DNA of 64,000 bases, taken from Methylobacterium sp. 17Sr1-1. GTDB taxonomy: Bacteria > Pseudomonadota > Alphaproteobacteria > Rhizobiales > Beijerinckiaceae. Each line of letters opens with the position of its first letter. Within the stretch, counting starts at the first letter, position 1. Of the stretch, positions 33,593 through 43,014 are shown piece after piece. The translations under genes and the position numbers were made by a program. Below the pieces are notes generated by a model. The model was given only the letters and a program-made list of their open reading frames with translations. It ran no database searches and was not told the origin of the DNA. The stretch is from contig NZ_CP029552.1 of NCBI RefSeq assembly GCF_003173775.1, positions 5,149,001 to 5,213,000 on the forward strand. Reading direction: 5' to 3'.

Positions 33593-33606
33593 GGAAGGAG
33601 GCCATT

Positions 33607-34398
33607 ATGCCCAAGGGTGCCCTCACAGGTTATCTCGACGTCGCGCAAGTGGTGCTCTACGCCTTCTGGATCTTCTTCGCGGGTCTCGTCTTCTACCTGC
33701 GCCGCGAGGACCGCCGCGAGGGCTACCCGCTCGAATCCGAGACCCATGGCGGCCTGAAGGGCTGGGACTGGCTCTTTCTGCCGTCCCCAAAAACCTTCCT
33801 GATCGCCGACGGCTCGGCGGTGCTGGCGCCGCGCCCGCATGAGGGGCCGGTCGGCGAACTCAGGGCGGTCAAGCTCGAACCCTGGCCCGGCGCCCCGATC
33901 GTCCCGACCTCGACCGACGATTCCCGCCTCGCCGACGGCGTCGGCCCCGGCGCCTACGCCCTGCGCGCCGAGCGGCCGGACCTGACCTGGGAGGGCAAGA
34001 CCCGCATCGTGCCGATGCGCGTCGCCGACGAGTTCACGGTCTCGGCGGACGATCCGGATCCGCGCGGCCTGCCGGTCTACGGCGCCGACGGGGTGCTGGC
34101 CGGCACCGTCACGGAGATCTGGGTCGATCGCGGCGAGTCGCTGCCGCGCTACTACGAGATGGAGATCGAGGGCGCCCGCGACCGCACCGTGCTGATCCCG
34201 GTGACCTTCGCGGACCTGCACCGCTTCAGCCGGGAGAAGAAGATCGTCGTCGCGGCCCTGCTCGCCCGTCAGTTCGCCGGCGTGCCCCAACACCGCGACC
34301 CCGACAGCATCACCCTTCGGGAGGAGGAGCGGGTCATCGCCTATTACGGCGCCGGCACGCTCTACGCCACCGACGCTCGCCAGGAGCCGCTGCTGTGA
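33607..34398 (+). CDS. puhA: Photosynthetic reaction centre H subunit
   Basis: The 263-residue protein has one N-terminal membrane helix (VVLYAFWIFFAGLVFYLRREDRREGYPLE, about residues 16-44) and a cytoplasmic beta domain with FHDGEG-like segment replaced by FTVSADDPDPRGLPVYGADGVLAGTVTEIWVDRGE. The C-terminal part includes ALLARQFAGVPQHRDPDSITLREEERVIAYYGAGTLYA. The H subunit caps the L/M core and helps proton delivery to QB. A strong AAGGAGG site lies 4 nt before the ATG. Confidence 0.96.
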   Translation: MPKGALTGYLDVAQVVLYAFWIFFAGLVFYLRREDRREGYPLESETHGGLKGWDWLFLPSPKTFLIADGSAVLAPRPHEGPVGELRAVKLEPWPGAPIVPTSTDDSRLADGVGPGAYALRAERPDLTWEGKTRIVPMRVADEFTVSADDPDPRGLPVYGADGVLAGTVTEIWVDRGESLPRYYEMEIEGARDRTVLIPVTFADLHRFSREKKIVVAALLARQFAGVPQHRDPDSITLREEERVIAYYGAGTLYATDARQEPLL

Positions 34399-35018
34399 CG
34401 GACGCTCTTCCTCACGGGCTGCCCGGCCCGCTGCCGAAGGGCGAGCGCCTGCTGTGGCAGGGCCGCCCGATGCTCCTCAGCCTGGCGCGCCGCGCCTTCC
34501 ACGTCGATCTCGTGGCGGTCTATTTCGGCGGGCTCGCGCTCTACCAGGCGGTCTCGGCCGGGCGGACCGCGGCGGCCTGGCCGGTCCTGCTCGCCGGCGC
34601 GCTGGCGCTCGCGATCCTGTTCCTCCTCGCCTGGGGCGCCCGCCGCACCACGGTCTACACCCTGACCGACCGGCGGCTGATGCTGCGCATCGGCATCGCG
34701 CTCCAGATGGACATCAATCTCCCGCTCAAGGAGATCGAGAGCGCCGCCTTCCGCCGGCTCAGCGACGGCAGCGGCGACCTGCCGCTGCGGCTCAAGCCCG
34801 GCGTGCGGCTGGCCTACCTGCATCTCTGGCCGCATGCCCGGCCCTGGCGCCTGTCCCGGCCCGAGCCGATGCTGCGCTGCGTGCCGGACGCCGAGGCGGT
34901 CGCCAAGCGCATCGCCGCGGCGCTCGCCGAGGCGAACGGCCAGCCGGTGCAGGCCCTGCCGCCCGCCGCCGAGACCGCCTCCGTCCTCCCCGGCCGCCTC
35001 GCGGCGGCGGGCCACTAG
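34395..35018 (+). CDS. puhB: Photosynthetic complex assembly protein PuhB
   Basis: The 207-residue protein starts PLPKGERLLWQGRPM, has two membrane helices (about residues 38-57 and 63-82), then a PH-like domain starting TTVYTLTDRRLMLRIGIAL. PuhB is needed for efficient reaction-centre and LH1 assembly in Rhodobacter. Its GTG overlaps the puhA stop (GTGA). puhC follows 10 nt after its stop. Confidence 0.92.
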   Translation: MTDALPHGLPGPLPKGERLLWQGRPMLLSLARRAFHVDLVAVYFGGLALYQAVSAGRTAAAWPVLLAGALALAILFLLAWGARRTTVYTLTDRRLMLRIGIALQMDINLPLKEIESAAFRRLSDGSGDLPLRLKPGVRLAYLHLWPHARPWRLSRPEPMLRCVPDAEAVAKRIAAALAEANGQPVQALPPAAETASVLPGRLAAAGH

Positions 35019-35028
35019 GGAGGGGCGG

Positions 35029-35493
35029 ATGGCGCAAAATCTCGCAGGTGGTGACATTCCGGTCCCGCGGGTCCTCCTGCGCAATGCCGGCCTCCTCGTC
35101 GCCTTCTCGCTGGCGGCGGTGGCGATCGGACGGTTCGGCGGAATCGGCACCACGCAGATGCCCCCGGCCCAGGCCGTCCAGGTCCTGGATCTCACGGTCG
35201 AGGACCGGCCGGATGGCCGGGTGGATCTCCGCAACGCCGCGGACGGCCGCCTCGTCGCGGAGGTGCAGCCCGGCGAGGACGGGTTCCTGCGCGCCACCCT
35301 GCGGGTGATGGCCCAGGCGCGGCTGCGCGAGGGCCTGTCGCGGACCCCGCCGTTCCGGCTCACCCGCTGGGACAACGGCACGCTCTCGCTCGACGACGTC
35401 GCGACCGGCCGGCGGATCAACCTCGAAGCCTTCGGGCTCGGCAATGCGGCCGCCTTCGCGCGGCTGCTCGAACAGGGGAGGGGCGCATCGTGA
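35029..35493 (+). CDS. puhC: Photosynthetic complex assembly protein PuhC
   Basis: The 154-residue protein has one N-terminal membrane helix ([19 protein letters not shown], about residues 22-41) and a periplasmic domain with [44 protein letters not shown]. This matches PuhC, which supports reorganisation of the core complex. The ATG is preceded by GGGAGGGG. The last codons overlap the start of the following small gene in a GTGA arrangement. Confidence 0.9.
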   Translation: MAQNLAGGDIPVPRVLLRNAGLLVAFSLAAVAIGRFGGIGTTQMPPAQAVQVLDLTVEDRPDGRVDLRNAADGRLVAEVQPGEDGFLRATLRVMAQARLREGLSRTPPFRLTRWDNGTLSLDDVATGRRINLEAFGLGNAAAFARLLEQGRGAS

Positions 35494-35792
35494 TGCACTG
35501 GTTGGGCGGCCGACGCCGCATCGAGGTGCCGTGCACGGTCGAGATCGAGCAGACCGCCGAGAGCCTGCACGCCCACGTCACGCTGGACGGCGGACTGCTC
35601 ATCGCCCCGGGCGACGAGGTCACGGTGCACGACGCGCCGACCTCGGTGCCCTACGGCGACCGGATCGTGGTGCGCCGCACCGCGACCGTGGTGCGCGCCG
35701 GCGCCGTCGAGCGCCTGTGGACCCGCATCGCCGGCCATTTCGAGCTCACCGAACTCTACGAAGTCAGCTTCTCGGAAAGGACGCGGCTATGA
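35490..35792 (+). CDS. Conserved-context protein of the puh-acsF operon, unknown function
   Basis: The 100-residue product has no membrane helix or recognisable motif. It is mostly beta-strand-like and ends in a short helix ([71 protein letters not shown]). It overlaps the puhC stop (GTGA) and the acsF ATG (ATGA), so it is translationally coupled on both sides. Position between the core assembly factor PuhC and the oxygenative cyclase AcsF makes a role in cyclase or reaction-centre assembly likely, by inference only. ATG 35493 is an alternative start. Confidence 0.75.
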   Translation: MMHWLGGRRRIEVPCTVEIEQTAESLHAHVTLDGGLLIAPGDEVTVHDAPTSVPYGDRIVVRRTATVVRAGAVERLWTRIAGHFELTELYEVSFSERTRL

Positions 35793-36850
35793 GCGCGACG
35801 ACCCTGAAGAGCCCGAACGAGAGCACCCAGTCGGCGCAGGCGACGACGTTCCTGAGCCCGCGCTTCTACACCACGAACTTCGAGGAACTCGACCGCACCA
35901 CCATCGAGCCGGTGCGGGCCGAGTGGGACGTGCTGATCGCCGAGATGCGGAGCGATCCGAACAAGCGCCACTTCGTGCGCAACTCGGACTTCGACCTCGA
36001 CCTGTCCGGCCTCGACCCGGAGCTGCGCAAGGAATTCCTCGATTTCCTCGTGTCGTCGATCACCGCCGAGTTCTCGGGCTGCGTGCTCTACGCCGAGATG
36101 CGCAAGCGCGCCAAGAACAAGGACATCCGCGAGCTGTTCGGCTTCATGAGCCGCGACGAGGCGCGCCACGCCGGCTTCATCAACGACACGCTGAAGGATT
36201 TCGGCGTCGGCATCGATCTCGGCTTCCTGACCAAGGCCAAGAAGTACACCCATTTCCGGCCGAAATTCATCTTCTACGCCACTTATCTCTCGGAGAAGAT
36301 CGGCTATGCCCGCTACATCACGATCTTCCGCCACCTCGAGCGCCATCCGGACAAGCGCTTCCACCCGATCTTCAAGTGGTTCGAGAAGTGGTGCAACGAC
36401 GAGTTCCGCCACGGCGAGGCTTTCGCGCTCCTGATGCGCGCCAACCCGAAGCTGCTCACCGGCATCAACTATTACTGGATCAAGTTCTTCCTGCTGGCCG
36501 TCTTCTGCACGATGTACGTGCGCGACCAATGCCGGCCGGCCTTCCACAAGGCGCTCGGGGTCGACCCGAAGGAGTACGACTTCCAGGTCTTCGCCATCAC
36601 CTCCGAGATCTCGCGCCAGGTGTTTCCGCTCACCCTCGACATCGAGAATCCGGGCTTCCGGGTCGGCCTCGAACGGCTGCTCTCTTGCGCCCGCGGCATC
36701 GAGGAGGCGAAGGCGCAGGGCGGCATCGTCGGCAAGCTCAAGCATACCGGCTACGCCGCGAAGGCGGCTTTCGCCTTCGGGCGGCTGATGGCGATGCCGG
36801 CCAAGGCCAACCCGATGCCCGCGCAGATCCGCCTCAGCCCCGCCTGGTAG
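35789..36850 (+). CDS. acsF: Mg-protoporphyrin IX monomethyl ester oxidative cyclase (aerobic)
   Basis: The 353-residue di-iron monooxygenase contains the ferritin-like ligand motifs [16 protein letters not shown] near residue 94, [15 protein letters not shown] near 123 and [16 protein letters not shown] near 205. It forms the isocyclic E ring from Mg-protoporphyrin monomethyl ester with O2. Length and N-terminus ([20 protein letters not shown]) agree with AcsF/CrdI. No oxygen-independent BchE is present in the window. It is coupled to the preceding small ORF and followed after 7 nt by puhE. Confidence 0.96.
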   Translation: MSATTLKSPNESTQSAQATTFLSPRFYTTNFEELDRTTIEPVRAEWDVLIAEMRSDPNKRHFVRNSDFDLDLSGLDPELRKEFLDFLVSSITAEFSGCVLYAEMRKRAKNKDIRELFGFMSRDEARHAGFINDTLKDFGVGIDLGFLTKAKKYTHFRPKFIFYATYLSEKIGYARYITIFRHLERHPDKRFHPIFKWFEKWCNDEFRHGEAFALLMRANPKLLTGINYYWIKFFLLAVFCTMYVRDQCRPAFHKALGVDPKEYDFQVFAITSEISRQVFPLTLDIENPGFRVGLERLLSCARGIEEAKAQGGIVGKLKHTGYAAKAAFAFGRLMAMPAKANPMPAQIRLSPAW

Positions 36851-36857
36851 CGCCCGC

Positions 36858-37640
36858 ATGTCCGACTACGCCGCGCCGATCCTCTACGCCGTCGTGATCT
36901 GGTGGTTTCTGACCGGGGCGATCCTCTGGCTGAACCACCGGCCACGCCGCACCCACGCCTGGAGCTTCGGCGCGACGACGCTGGCGCTGGCTGCCGCCCT
37001 CTGGGTCGTCGCCTGGAGCGGACGCCAAGAGAGCGAGGCGGGGGCCTACGCGGCCTTCACGGCGGCGTTGATCGTCTGGGGCTGGCAGGAGATGGCCTTC
37101 TACATGGGCTATCTCGCCGGTCCCCGTCGCACCCCGGGGCTCGCCACCGACCGGGGGCTCGCCCGATTCGGCGCGGCCGCGGCGACCAACCTCTGGCACG
37201 AGGCGGCGATCATCCTCGGGTTCGTCGCCATCCTCTGGCTGACGGCGGGTTGCCCGAACCGGATGGCGCTCTGGACCTACCTGGTGCTGTGGGGGATGAA
37301 TCTCAGCGCCCGGCTCAACTTGTTCCTCGGCGTGCGCAACCTCAACGCCGAGTTCCTGCCCGAGCACCTGCGCTATCTCGGCAGCTTCTTTCGCCGCGCG
37401 CCGATGAACGCGCTGTTCCCGGTGGCGATGATCCTCGCCACCGGCTTCCTCCTGGTGCTGCTGCACCCGGCCGTGACCGAGAGCGCCTCGGCCTTCAAGC
37501 GCTCCGGCCACACGATGATGGCGACCCTGATGGCCCTCGCCATCCTGGAGCACGGCTTCCTGATGCTGCCGCTGCCCTCCGCCGCGCTCTGGGGCTGGGG
37601 GCTGCCCGCCCGCCGCCCCGGGGCCGACGCCGCTCCGTAA
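36858..37640 (+). CDS. puhE: Photosynthetic complex assembly protein PuhE
   Basis: The 260-residue polytopic membrane protein has about seven helices. It starts [30 protein letters not shown] and carries the conserved [18 protein letters not shown] and [12 protein letters not shown] and [25 protein letters not shown]. This is PuhE, a modulator of photosystem assembly conserved downstream of puhC/acsF. It starts 7 nt after acsF and is followed by hemA. Confidence 0.92.
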   Translation: MSDYAAPILYAVVIWWFLTGAILWLNHRPRRTHAWSFGATTLALAAALWVVAWSGRQESEAGAYAAFTAALIVWGWQEMAFYMGYLAGPRRTPGLATDRGLARFGAAAATNLWHEAAIILGFVAILWLTAGCPNRMALWTYLVLWGMNLSARLNLFLGVRNLNAEFLPEHLRYLGSFFRRAPMNALFPVAMILATGFLLVLLHPAVTESASAFKRSGHTMMATLMALAILEHGFLMLPLPSAALWGWGLPARRPGADAAP

Positions 37641-37684
37641 GCACAGGAACACCACCACAAGAATACCGTACAAGGGGACGTTCG

Positions 37685-38896
37685 ATGGACTACGACGCGA
37701 TGTTCTCCTCGGCCCTGCAGGGCCTCCACCGCGAGGGACGCTACCGGATCTTCACCGATCTCGAGCGGCAGGCCGGGCGCTTTCCCTACGCCACGCAGCA
37801 CGGCGCGCACGGCACCCGCGAGGTAACGGTGTGGTGCTCGAACGATTACCTCGGCATGGGCCAGCACCCGGCGGTGACGGGGGCGATGCACGAGGCGATC
37901 GACCGCTGCGGCGCCGGTGCCGGCGGCACCCGCAACATCTCGGGCACCAACCACTACCACGTTCTCCTGGAGCAGGAACTCGCCGACCTGCACGGCAAGG
38001 AGGCGGCGCTCCTCTTCACCTCGGGCTACGTCTCGAACTGGGCCGGGCTCGGAACCCTGGCGTCCAAGCTGCCCGGCTGCGTGGTGTTCTCCGACGAGGG
38101 CAACCACGCCTCGATGATCGAGGGCATCCGCTCCAGCCGTGCCGAGCGCCACATCTTCCGCCACAACGATCCCGACGACCTCGACCGCAAGCTCCGCCTC
38201 GTCGATCCGACGCTGCCGAAGCTCGTCGCCTTCGAATCCGTCTACTCGATGGACGGCGACATCGCGCCGATCGCCGAACTCTGCGACGTGGCCGAGGCCC
38301 ACGGCGCCATGACCTATCTCGACGAGGTGCACGCGGTCGGCCTCTATGGGCCCCGCGGCGGCGGCATCGCCGAGCGCGAGGGGCTGATGCACCGCCTCAC
38401 GGTGATCGAGGGCACGCTCGGCAAGGCCTTCGCGGTCTCGGGCGGCTACATCGCGGCATCGAGCGCGCTCTGCGACTTCGTGCGCAGCTTCGCCTCGGGC
38501 TTCATCTTCACGACCTCGCTGCCGCCGACCATCGCGGCGGGCGCCGCGGCGAGCATCCGCCACCTCAAGGCGAGCGGGGTCGAGCGCGCCCGACACCAGG
38601 ACCGGGTCGCGGCGGTGCGCCGGCGGCTCTCGAGCATCGGCATCCCGCTCCTCAACAATCCGAGCCACATCGTGCCGGTGATGGTCGGGGATCCGGTGCT
38701 GTGCAAGCAGATCAGCGACACGCTGCTCGACGAGTTCGCGATCTACGTCCAGCCGATCAACTATCCGACCGTGGCCCGCGGCACCGAGCGCCTGCGCATC
38801 ACCCCGTCGCCGTTGCACAGCGACGCCGACATCGACCACCTGGCGCGGGCGCTCGGGGCGATCTGGGGACGGATCGGGCTGGCGCGGGCGGCGTAG
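37685..38896 (+). CDS. hemA: 5-aminolevulinate synthase
   Basis: The 403-residue PLP enzyme has [13 protein letters not shown] near residue 50, [39 protein letters not shown] (PLP-binding Asp and His) and the Schiff-base Lys in [18 protein letters not shown] near residue 245. It condenses glycine with succinyl-CoA, the Shemin route typical of alphaproteobacteria. It begins 44 nt after puhE and closes the puh operon, linking tetrapyrrole supply with reaction-centre assembly. A large inverted repeat follows and may end transcription. Confidence 0.96.
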   Translation: MDYDAMFSSALQGLHREGRYRIFTDLERQAGRFPYATQHGAHGTREVTVWCSNDYLGMGQHPAVTGAMHEAIDRCGAGAGGTRNISGTNHYHVLLEQELADLHGKEAALLFTSGYVSNWAGLGTLASKLPGCVVFSDEGNHASMIEGIRSSRAERHIFRHNDPDDLDRKLRLVDPTLPKLVAFESVYSMDGDIAPIAELCDVAEAHGAMTYLDEVHAVGLYGPRGGGIAEREGLMHRLTVIEGTLGKAFAVSGGYIAASSALCDFVRSFASGFIFTTSLPPTIAAGAAASIRHLKASGVERARHQDRVAAVRRRLSSIGIPLLNNPSHIVPVMVGDPVLCKQISDTLLDEFAIYVQPINYPTVARGTERLRITPSPLHSDADIDHLARALGAIWGRIGLARAA

Positions 38897-38912
38897 GACG
38901 CGACGCTTCCTG

Positions 38913-39087
38913 ATCCCTCCCCCCTCTGCGGGGGAGGGTGCCCGGCGGAGCCGGGCGGGAGAGGGGAACCACGCTTCCGGATAGGCCTGAATCGTTCTGA
39001 AGGCCGCTACCTGGATCGGCGTCGCGCCGCCCCTCTCCCGACCCCCGCTGACGCAGGGGCCACCCTCCCCCGCAGAGGGGGGAGGGT
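38913..39087. repeat. Inverted repeat between hemA and bchI
   Basis: A C/G-rich arm (CCTCCCCCCTCTGCGGGGGA region, 38913-38970) is repeated in inverse at 39028-39087 (CCCTCCCCCGCAGAGGGGGG region); each arm also contains shorter self-complementary pieces. The sequence is of the type scattered between genes in many alphaproteobacteria and could act as a bidirectional terminator or transcript end. Confidence 0.75.
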
Positions 39088-39112
39088 TCTTCTGCGCGCG
39101 ACAGTCACGGTC

Positions 39113-39170
39113 TGTCAGGCAATGACGACACAGGTCTGTCACCCAAACAAACCGTCAATTTTATTAGACA
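39113..39170. promoter_or_regulatory. Paired PpsR/CrtJ-type operators upstream of bchI
   Basis: An exact TGT-N12-ACA lies at 39113-39130, and a near match, CGT-N12-ACA with an AT-rich core, at 39153-39170. The centres are 40 bp apart, consistent with cooperative binding by PpsR tetramers at paired sites. The second site is the most AT-rich segment nearby, so the bchI promoter is likely here, and starts within it are unlikely to be translated. Confidence 0.75.
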
Positions 39171-39226
39171 ATCCCGTCGCCCTGGCCGATCCTGCCCTTA
39201 ACCTCCACCCTTCGAGGACGCGAACC

Positions 39227-40342
39227 GTGGCCCCCACCCACTCGGCCCTGTCCCGGCGGGCTCCCAAGCCGGGCTTCTCGACGCCGACCGTCGTGGATCC
39301 CGCCGCGCATCCCGAGGCGATGCCGCGCCCGCCCTATCCGTTCTCGGCCATCGTCGGGCAGGACGCGATGCGGCGCGCGCTCCTCGTCGCGGCGGTCGAT
39401 CCGGCGGTCGGCGGGGTGCTGGTCTTCGGCGATCGCGGCACCGGCAAGTCCACTGCCGTGCGGGCGCTCGCCGCCCTGCTGCCGCCGATGCGGGCGGTGG
39501 CTGGCTGTCCTTACGCCTGCGATCCCGTCAATGCCGCCTCCCTTTGCCCGTCCTGCGCGGCGCGCCGGGCGCAGGGGCTCACGGTCAAGACCGTGCCGGT
39601 GCCGGTGGTCGACCTGCCGCTCGGCGCCACCGAGGACCGGGTCGTCGGCGCCCTCGATATCGGCCGGGCGCTCGGGGCGGGCGAGAAGGCGTTCGAGCCG
39701 GGGCTCCTCGCCCGCGCCAACCGCGGCTTCCTCTACATCGACGAGGTCAACCTCCTGGAGGACCACCTCGTCGACCTGCTCCTCGACGTGGCGGCCTCCG
39801 GCGTCAACACCGTCGAGCGCGAGGGACTGAGCCTGCGCCACCCGGCGCGCTTCGTCCTCGTCGGCAGCGGCAACCCGGAGGAGGGCGAATTACGCCCGCA
39901 GCTCCTCGACCGCTTCGGCCTCGCCGTCACGGTGACGACGCCCACCGACCTCGCGAGCCGGGTGACGATCGTGCGCCGCCGCGACGCCTACGAGCGCGAT
40001 CCCGCCGCCTTCGCGGCCGAATGGTCGGCGGAGGAGGCGCGGCTCGGGCAGGCGATCCTGGCGGCGCGCGCCCACCTGCCCGAGGTCGTGGTGCCGGACG
40101 CTGTGCTGGAGGCCGCCGCCCGCCTGTGCCTGGCTTTGGGCACCGACGGGTTGCGCGGCGAGTTGACCCTGATGCGCACGGCCCGCGCCTCGGCGAGCCT
40201 CGATGGGGCCGGCACCGTGACCCTCGACCACCTGCGCGAGGTCGCCCCGAGCGGTCTGAGCCACCGCCTGCGCCGCAACCCTCTCGACGAGGCCGGCTCC
40301 GAGGCGCGGATCGCCCGGGCGCTCGCCGAGGTGCTCGGGTGA
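39227..40342 (+). CDS. bchI: Magnesium chelatase ATPase subunit I
   Basis: The predicted 371-residue AAA+ protein has YPFSAIVGQDAMRRALLVAAVDP, Walker A GDRGTGKST near residue 71, GLLARANRGFLYIDEVNLLEDHLVDLLLD (Walker B), and the sensor SGNPEEGELRPQLLDRFG. BchI forms the ATP-driven ring with BchD for Mg insertion by BchH. The open frame begins at ATG 39122, but that codon is inside a PpsR operator. I prefer GTG 39227, with GAGGA 8 nt upstream; ATG 39320 would give the shortest version. Its stop overlaps the bchD GTG. Confidence 0.93.
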   Translation: MAPTHSALSRRAPKPGFSTPTVVDPAAHPEAMPRPPYPFSAIVGQDAMRRALLVAAVDPAVGGVLVFGDRGTGKSTAVRALAALLPPMRAVAGCPYACDPVNAASLCPSCAARRAQGLTVKTVPVPVVDLPLGATEDRVVGALDIGRALGAGEKAFEPGLLARANRGFLYIDEVNLLEDHLVDLLLDVAASGVNTVEREGLSLRHPARFVLVGSGNPEEGELRPQLLDRFGLAVTVTTPTDLASRVTIVRRRDAYERDPAAFAAEWSAEEARLGQAILAARAHLPEVVVPDAVLEAAARLCLALGTDGLRGELTLMRTARASASLDGAGTVTLDHLREVAPSGLSHRLRRNPLDEAGSEARIARALAEVLG

Positions 40343-42069
40343 GCGCCGCGCCCGACGCGGCCTGGACCCAGGCCTGCCTCGCGGCATCCCTGGCGGCGAT
40401 CGATCCGGCGGGAACGAGCGTCGTCGTGCGGGCCCGGCCCGGCCCGGTGCGCGAGGCCTGGCTCGCGCGGCTGCGCGCCCTTCTCCCGGAGGGCACGCCG
40501 GTGACGCGCCTGCCCGCCGGCATCGCCGACGATGCGCTCCTCGGCGGGCTCGACCTCCCGGCGACCCTGGCGGCGGGGCATCCGGTGGCGCAGCCCGGGC
40601 TGATCGCCCGCAGCCATGGCGGGGTGGTGGTGGTGCCGATGGCCGAGCGCCTGACCCCCGGCACCGCGGCGCGGATCGCGCAAGCGCTCGATACCGGTGC
40701 CGTCGAGGTCGCCCGCGACGGGATCGCGACCCGGCACCCGGCCCGCTTCGGCCTGGTGCTCCTCGACGAGGGGGAGGGCGAGGACGAGGCGATTCCGGCC
40801 TGCCTCGCCGACCGGGCGGCCCTCCATCTCGACCTCGACGCCGTGCCGCTCGGGGCCGTCGCGACCGCGCCGCCGCTCCCGGACCTCGCGGCTGCCCGTG
40901 CGACCCGGCCCGAGGGCCCGTCCGAGGCAGCCGAGGCGCTCTGCGTCCTCGCGGCACGCCTCGGCATCGCGTCCTTGCGTGCCCCGCTCCTCGCCCTGCG
41001 GGTGGCCCGGCTGCACGCCGCCCTGTTCGGACGCACGGCCCTGGAGGATCCCGATCTCGCCGCCGCCGTCGCCCTGGTGCTCGCGCCCCGGGCCCGCGCC
41101 TGGCCCGATGGCGGGAGCGAGGCGCCGTCCGAACCCCCGTCCGACCCGAGCGAGGCCGAACCGGCGGACCGGGAGGAGAACGACCGGACGGCCGAGAACC
41201 AGGTCCTCGACGACCGCGTCCTCGCGGCCGTCGCGGCAGGCCTGCCGCCGGGCCTCCTCGCCCGCCTGCTCGCCGGCGAGGGCGTCCGGACACGCAATCC
41301 CGGGGCCGGCCGCGCCGGCGCCGCCGCATCGGCGCGACGCGGGCGTGCGGTCGGGGCGAGGCCGGGCGATCCCCGCCACGGCCGCCTCGCCCTGATCGAG
41401 ACCCTGCGGGCCGCCGCACCCTGGCAGCGCCTGCGCCGCGGCGAGGCCGAGGCGCGCCTGCGCATCACCGCCGACGACCTGCGCATCCGCCGCCTGGTGC
41501 AGAAGCGAGAGACCACCACGATCTTCGCGGTCGACGCCTCCGGCTCCGCCGCCCTGGAGCGGCTGGCCGAGGCCAAGGGCGCGGTCGAGTCGCTCCTCGC
41601 CGAGTGCTACGTGCGGCGCGACCGCGTCGCCCTGGTGGCGTTCCGCGGCAGCGGCGCCGACCTGCTCCTCGCCCCGACCCGCTCGCTGGTGCGGGCCAAG
41701 CGCGCCCTCGCCTCGCTTCCCGGCGGCGGCGGCACGCCGCTCGCGGCCGGAATCGAGGCGGCCGGGCGTCTCGCCGCCGCCGAGCGCCGGGCCGGCCGCA
41801 GCGCGACCGTGCTGCTCCTCACCGACGGCCGCGCCAACGTCGCCCGCTCGGGTGCGCCGGGCCGGGCCCAGGCGGGCGCCGACGCGCTCAGCGCGGCAAG
41901 AGCGCTGGCGGCGTCGGGCACCCGCGCCCTGGTGATCGACACCGCCGCCCGCCCGCAGGAGTCGGCCCGGGCGCTCGCCGCCGCCATGGCCGCGCGCTAC
42001 CTCGCCATGCCGCAGGCCGACGCCGCGCGCCTGACCCGGGCCGTGCGCGAGGCCGCCCCGCCGGGTTGA
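40339..42069 (+). CDS. bchD: Magnesium chelatase subunit D
   Basis: The 576-residue protein has an N-terminal AAA-like domain lacking an intact Walker A (the BchI-equivalent loop is degenerate, as is normal for BchD). An acidic and Pro-rich linker (SEAPSEPPSDPSEAEPADREEN) follows near residue 270. The C-terminal von Willebrand A domain has a MIDAS motif, FAVDASGSAALERL, and LLLTDGRANV. BchD is the platform of the chelatase ATPase complex. The GTG start overlaps the bchI stop in GTGA form, and the bchO ATG lies 3 nt after its stop. Confidence 0.94.
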   Translation: MSAAPDAAWTQACLAASLAAIDPAGTSVVVRARPGPVREAWLARLRALLPEGTPVTRLPAGIADDALLGGLDLPATLAAGHPVAQPGLIARSHGGVVVVPMAERLTPGTAARIAQALDTGAVEVARDGIATRHPARFGLVLLDEGEGEDEAIPACLADRAALHLDLDAVPLGAVATAPPLPDLAAARATRPEGPSEAAEALCVLAARLGIASLRAPLLALRVARLHAALFGRTALEDPDLAAAVALVLAPRARAWPDGGSEAPSEPPSDPSEAEPADREENDRTAENQVLDDRVLAAVAAGLPPGLLARLLAGEGVRTRNPGAGRAGAAASARRGRAVGARPGDPRHGRLALIETLRAAAPWQRLRRGEAEARLRITADDLRIRRLVQKRETTTIFAVDASGSAALERLAEAKGAVESLLAECYVRRDRVALVAFRGSGADLLLAPTRSLVRAKRALASLPGGGGTPLAAGIEAAGRLAAAERRAGRSATVLLLTDGRANVARSGAPGRAQAGADALSAARALAASGTRALVIDTAARPQESARALAAAMAARYLAMPQADAARLTRAVREAAPPG

Positions 42070-42072
42070 CCG

Positions 42073-43011
42073 ATGCCTCCCACCGACGACAGGCCCACCT
42101 TCGCCCGCGAGGGCCGCGAATGGCCGAACCGCGAGGCGAGCCGCTTCGTCGCCGCCGGCGGCCTGACCTGGCACGTGCAGGAGGCGGGGACGGGCCCGGT
42201 GCTGCTCCTCGTCCACGGCACCGGCGCGGCGACCCATTCCTGGCGCGGGCTGCTGCCGCTCCTCGCCAGGGACTTCCGGGTCATCGCCCCCGACCTGCCG
42301 GGCCACGGCTTCACCGATCCGCTGCCGACGCCCTCGCTGCCGCGCATGGCCCGGGCCCTCGGCGACCTCCTGCGGGTCCTCGGCGCGGCACCCGAGGTCG
42401 CGGTCGGACACTCCGCCGGGGCGGCGATCCTGGCCCGGCTCTGCCTCGACGGTGTCGTGTCGCCGCGCCTCCTCGTCGGGCTCAACGCCGCGCTGAAACC
42501 TTTTCCGGGCATGGCCGGCTTCATCTTCCCGGCGATGGCCCGCGCCCTGTTCCTCAACCCGGTGACGCCGCGGGTCTTCGCCTGGTCGGCCGACCGGGCG
42601 GCGGTGGAGCGGCTGATCCACGGCACCGGCTCGACCCTCGACCGCACCGGCCTCGACCTCTACCGCCGCCTGTTCCAGACCCCCGGCCACGTCGCCGGGG
42701 CGCTGGGCATGATGGCGCATTGGGACCTGATCCCCCTCGACCGCGAGCTGCCGCGCCTCAAGGCCCCGCTGCTGCTGATCGTCGGCGGGCAGGACCGCAC
42801 CATCGCGCCCGAGGTGTCGTTCGGCCTCGCCGACCGGCTCGGCGGCCGGGCGCGGGTGGAATTGCTGCGCGGCCTCGGGCATCTGGCGCACGAGGAGAAG
42901 CCGGAGGTGGTGGCCGAGCTGATCCGGGCCGGGATGGCTCAGCCGGGAGCCTCGGCACAGGCGGAGCCTGCCACCGACTTTCCCGCTTGCCACCCGCCCG
43001 GCTCGCGATGA
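42073..43011 (+). CDS. bchO: BchO-like alpha/beta hydrolase
   Basis: The 312-residue alpha/beta hydrolase has the oxyanion region LLVHGTGAATHSW near residue 52, nucleophile elbow VGHSAGAAILARL with catalytic Ser near residue 116, and a C-terminal GLGHLAHEEKPE containing the catalytic His. BchO always accompanies bchID in purple bacteria and is thought to assist Mg chelation, though its reaction is not proven. It starts 3 nt after bchD. A PpsR operator begins four bases after its stop. Confidence 0.92.
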   Translation: MPPTDDRPTFAREGREWPNREASRFVAAGGLTWHVQEAGTGPVLLLVHGTGAATHSWRGLLPLLARDFRVIAPDLPGHGFTDPLPTPSLPRMARALGDLLRVLGAAPEVAVGHSAGAAILARLCLDGVVSPRLLVGLNAALKPFPGMAGFIFPAMARALFLNPVTPRVFAWSADRAAVERLIHGTGSTLDRTGLDLYRRLFQTPGHVAGALGMMAHWDLIPLDRELPRLKAPLLLIVGGQDRTIAPEVSFGLADRLGGRARVELLRGLGHLAHEEKPEVVAELIRAGMAQPGASAQAEPATDFPACHPPGSR

Positions 43012-43014
43012 TAG

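Noticed and set aside
39122..39226. First 35 codons of the longest bchI frame as real protein
   Set aside because: They overlap paired PpsR operators and an AT-rich promoter-like segment, and a better ribosome site precedes GTG 39227.
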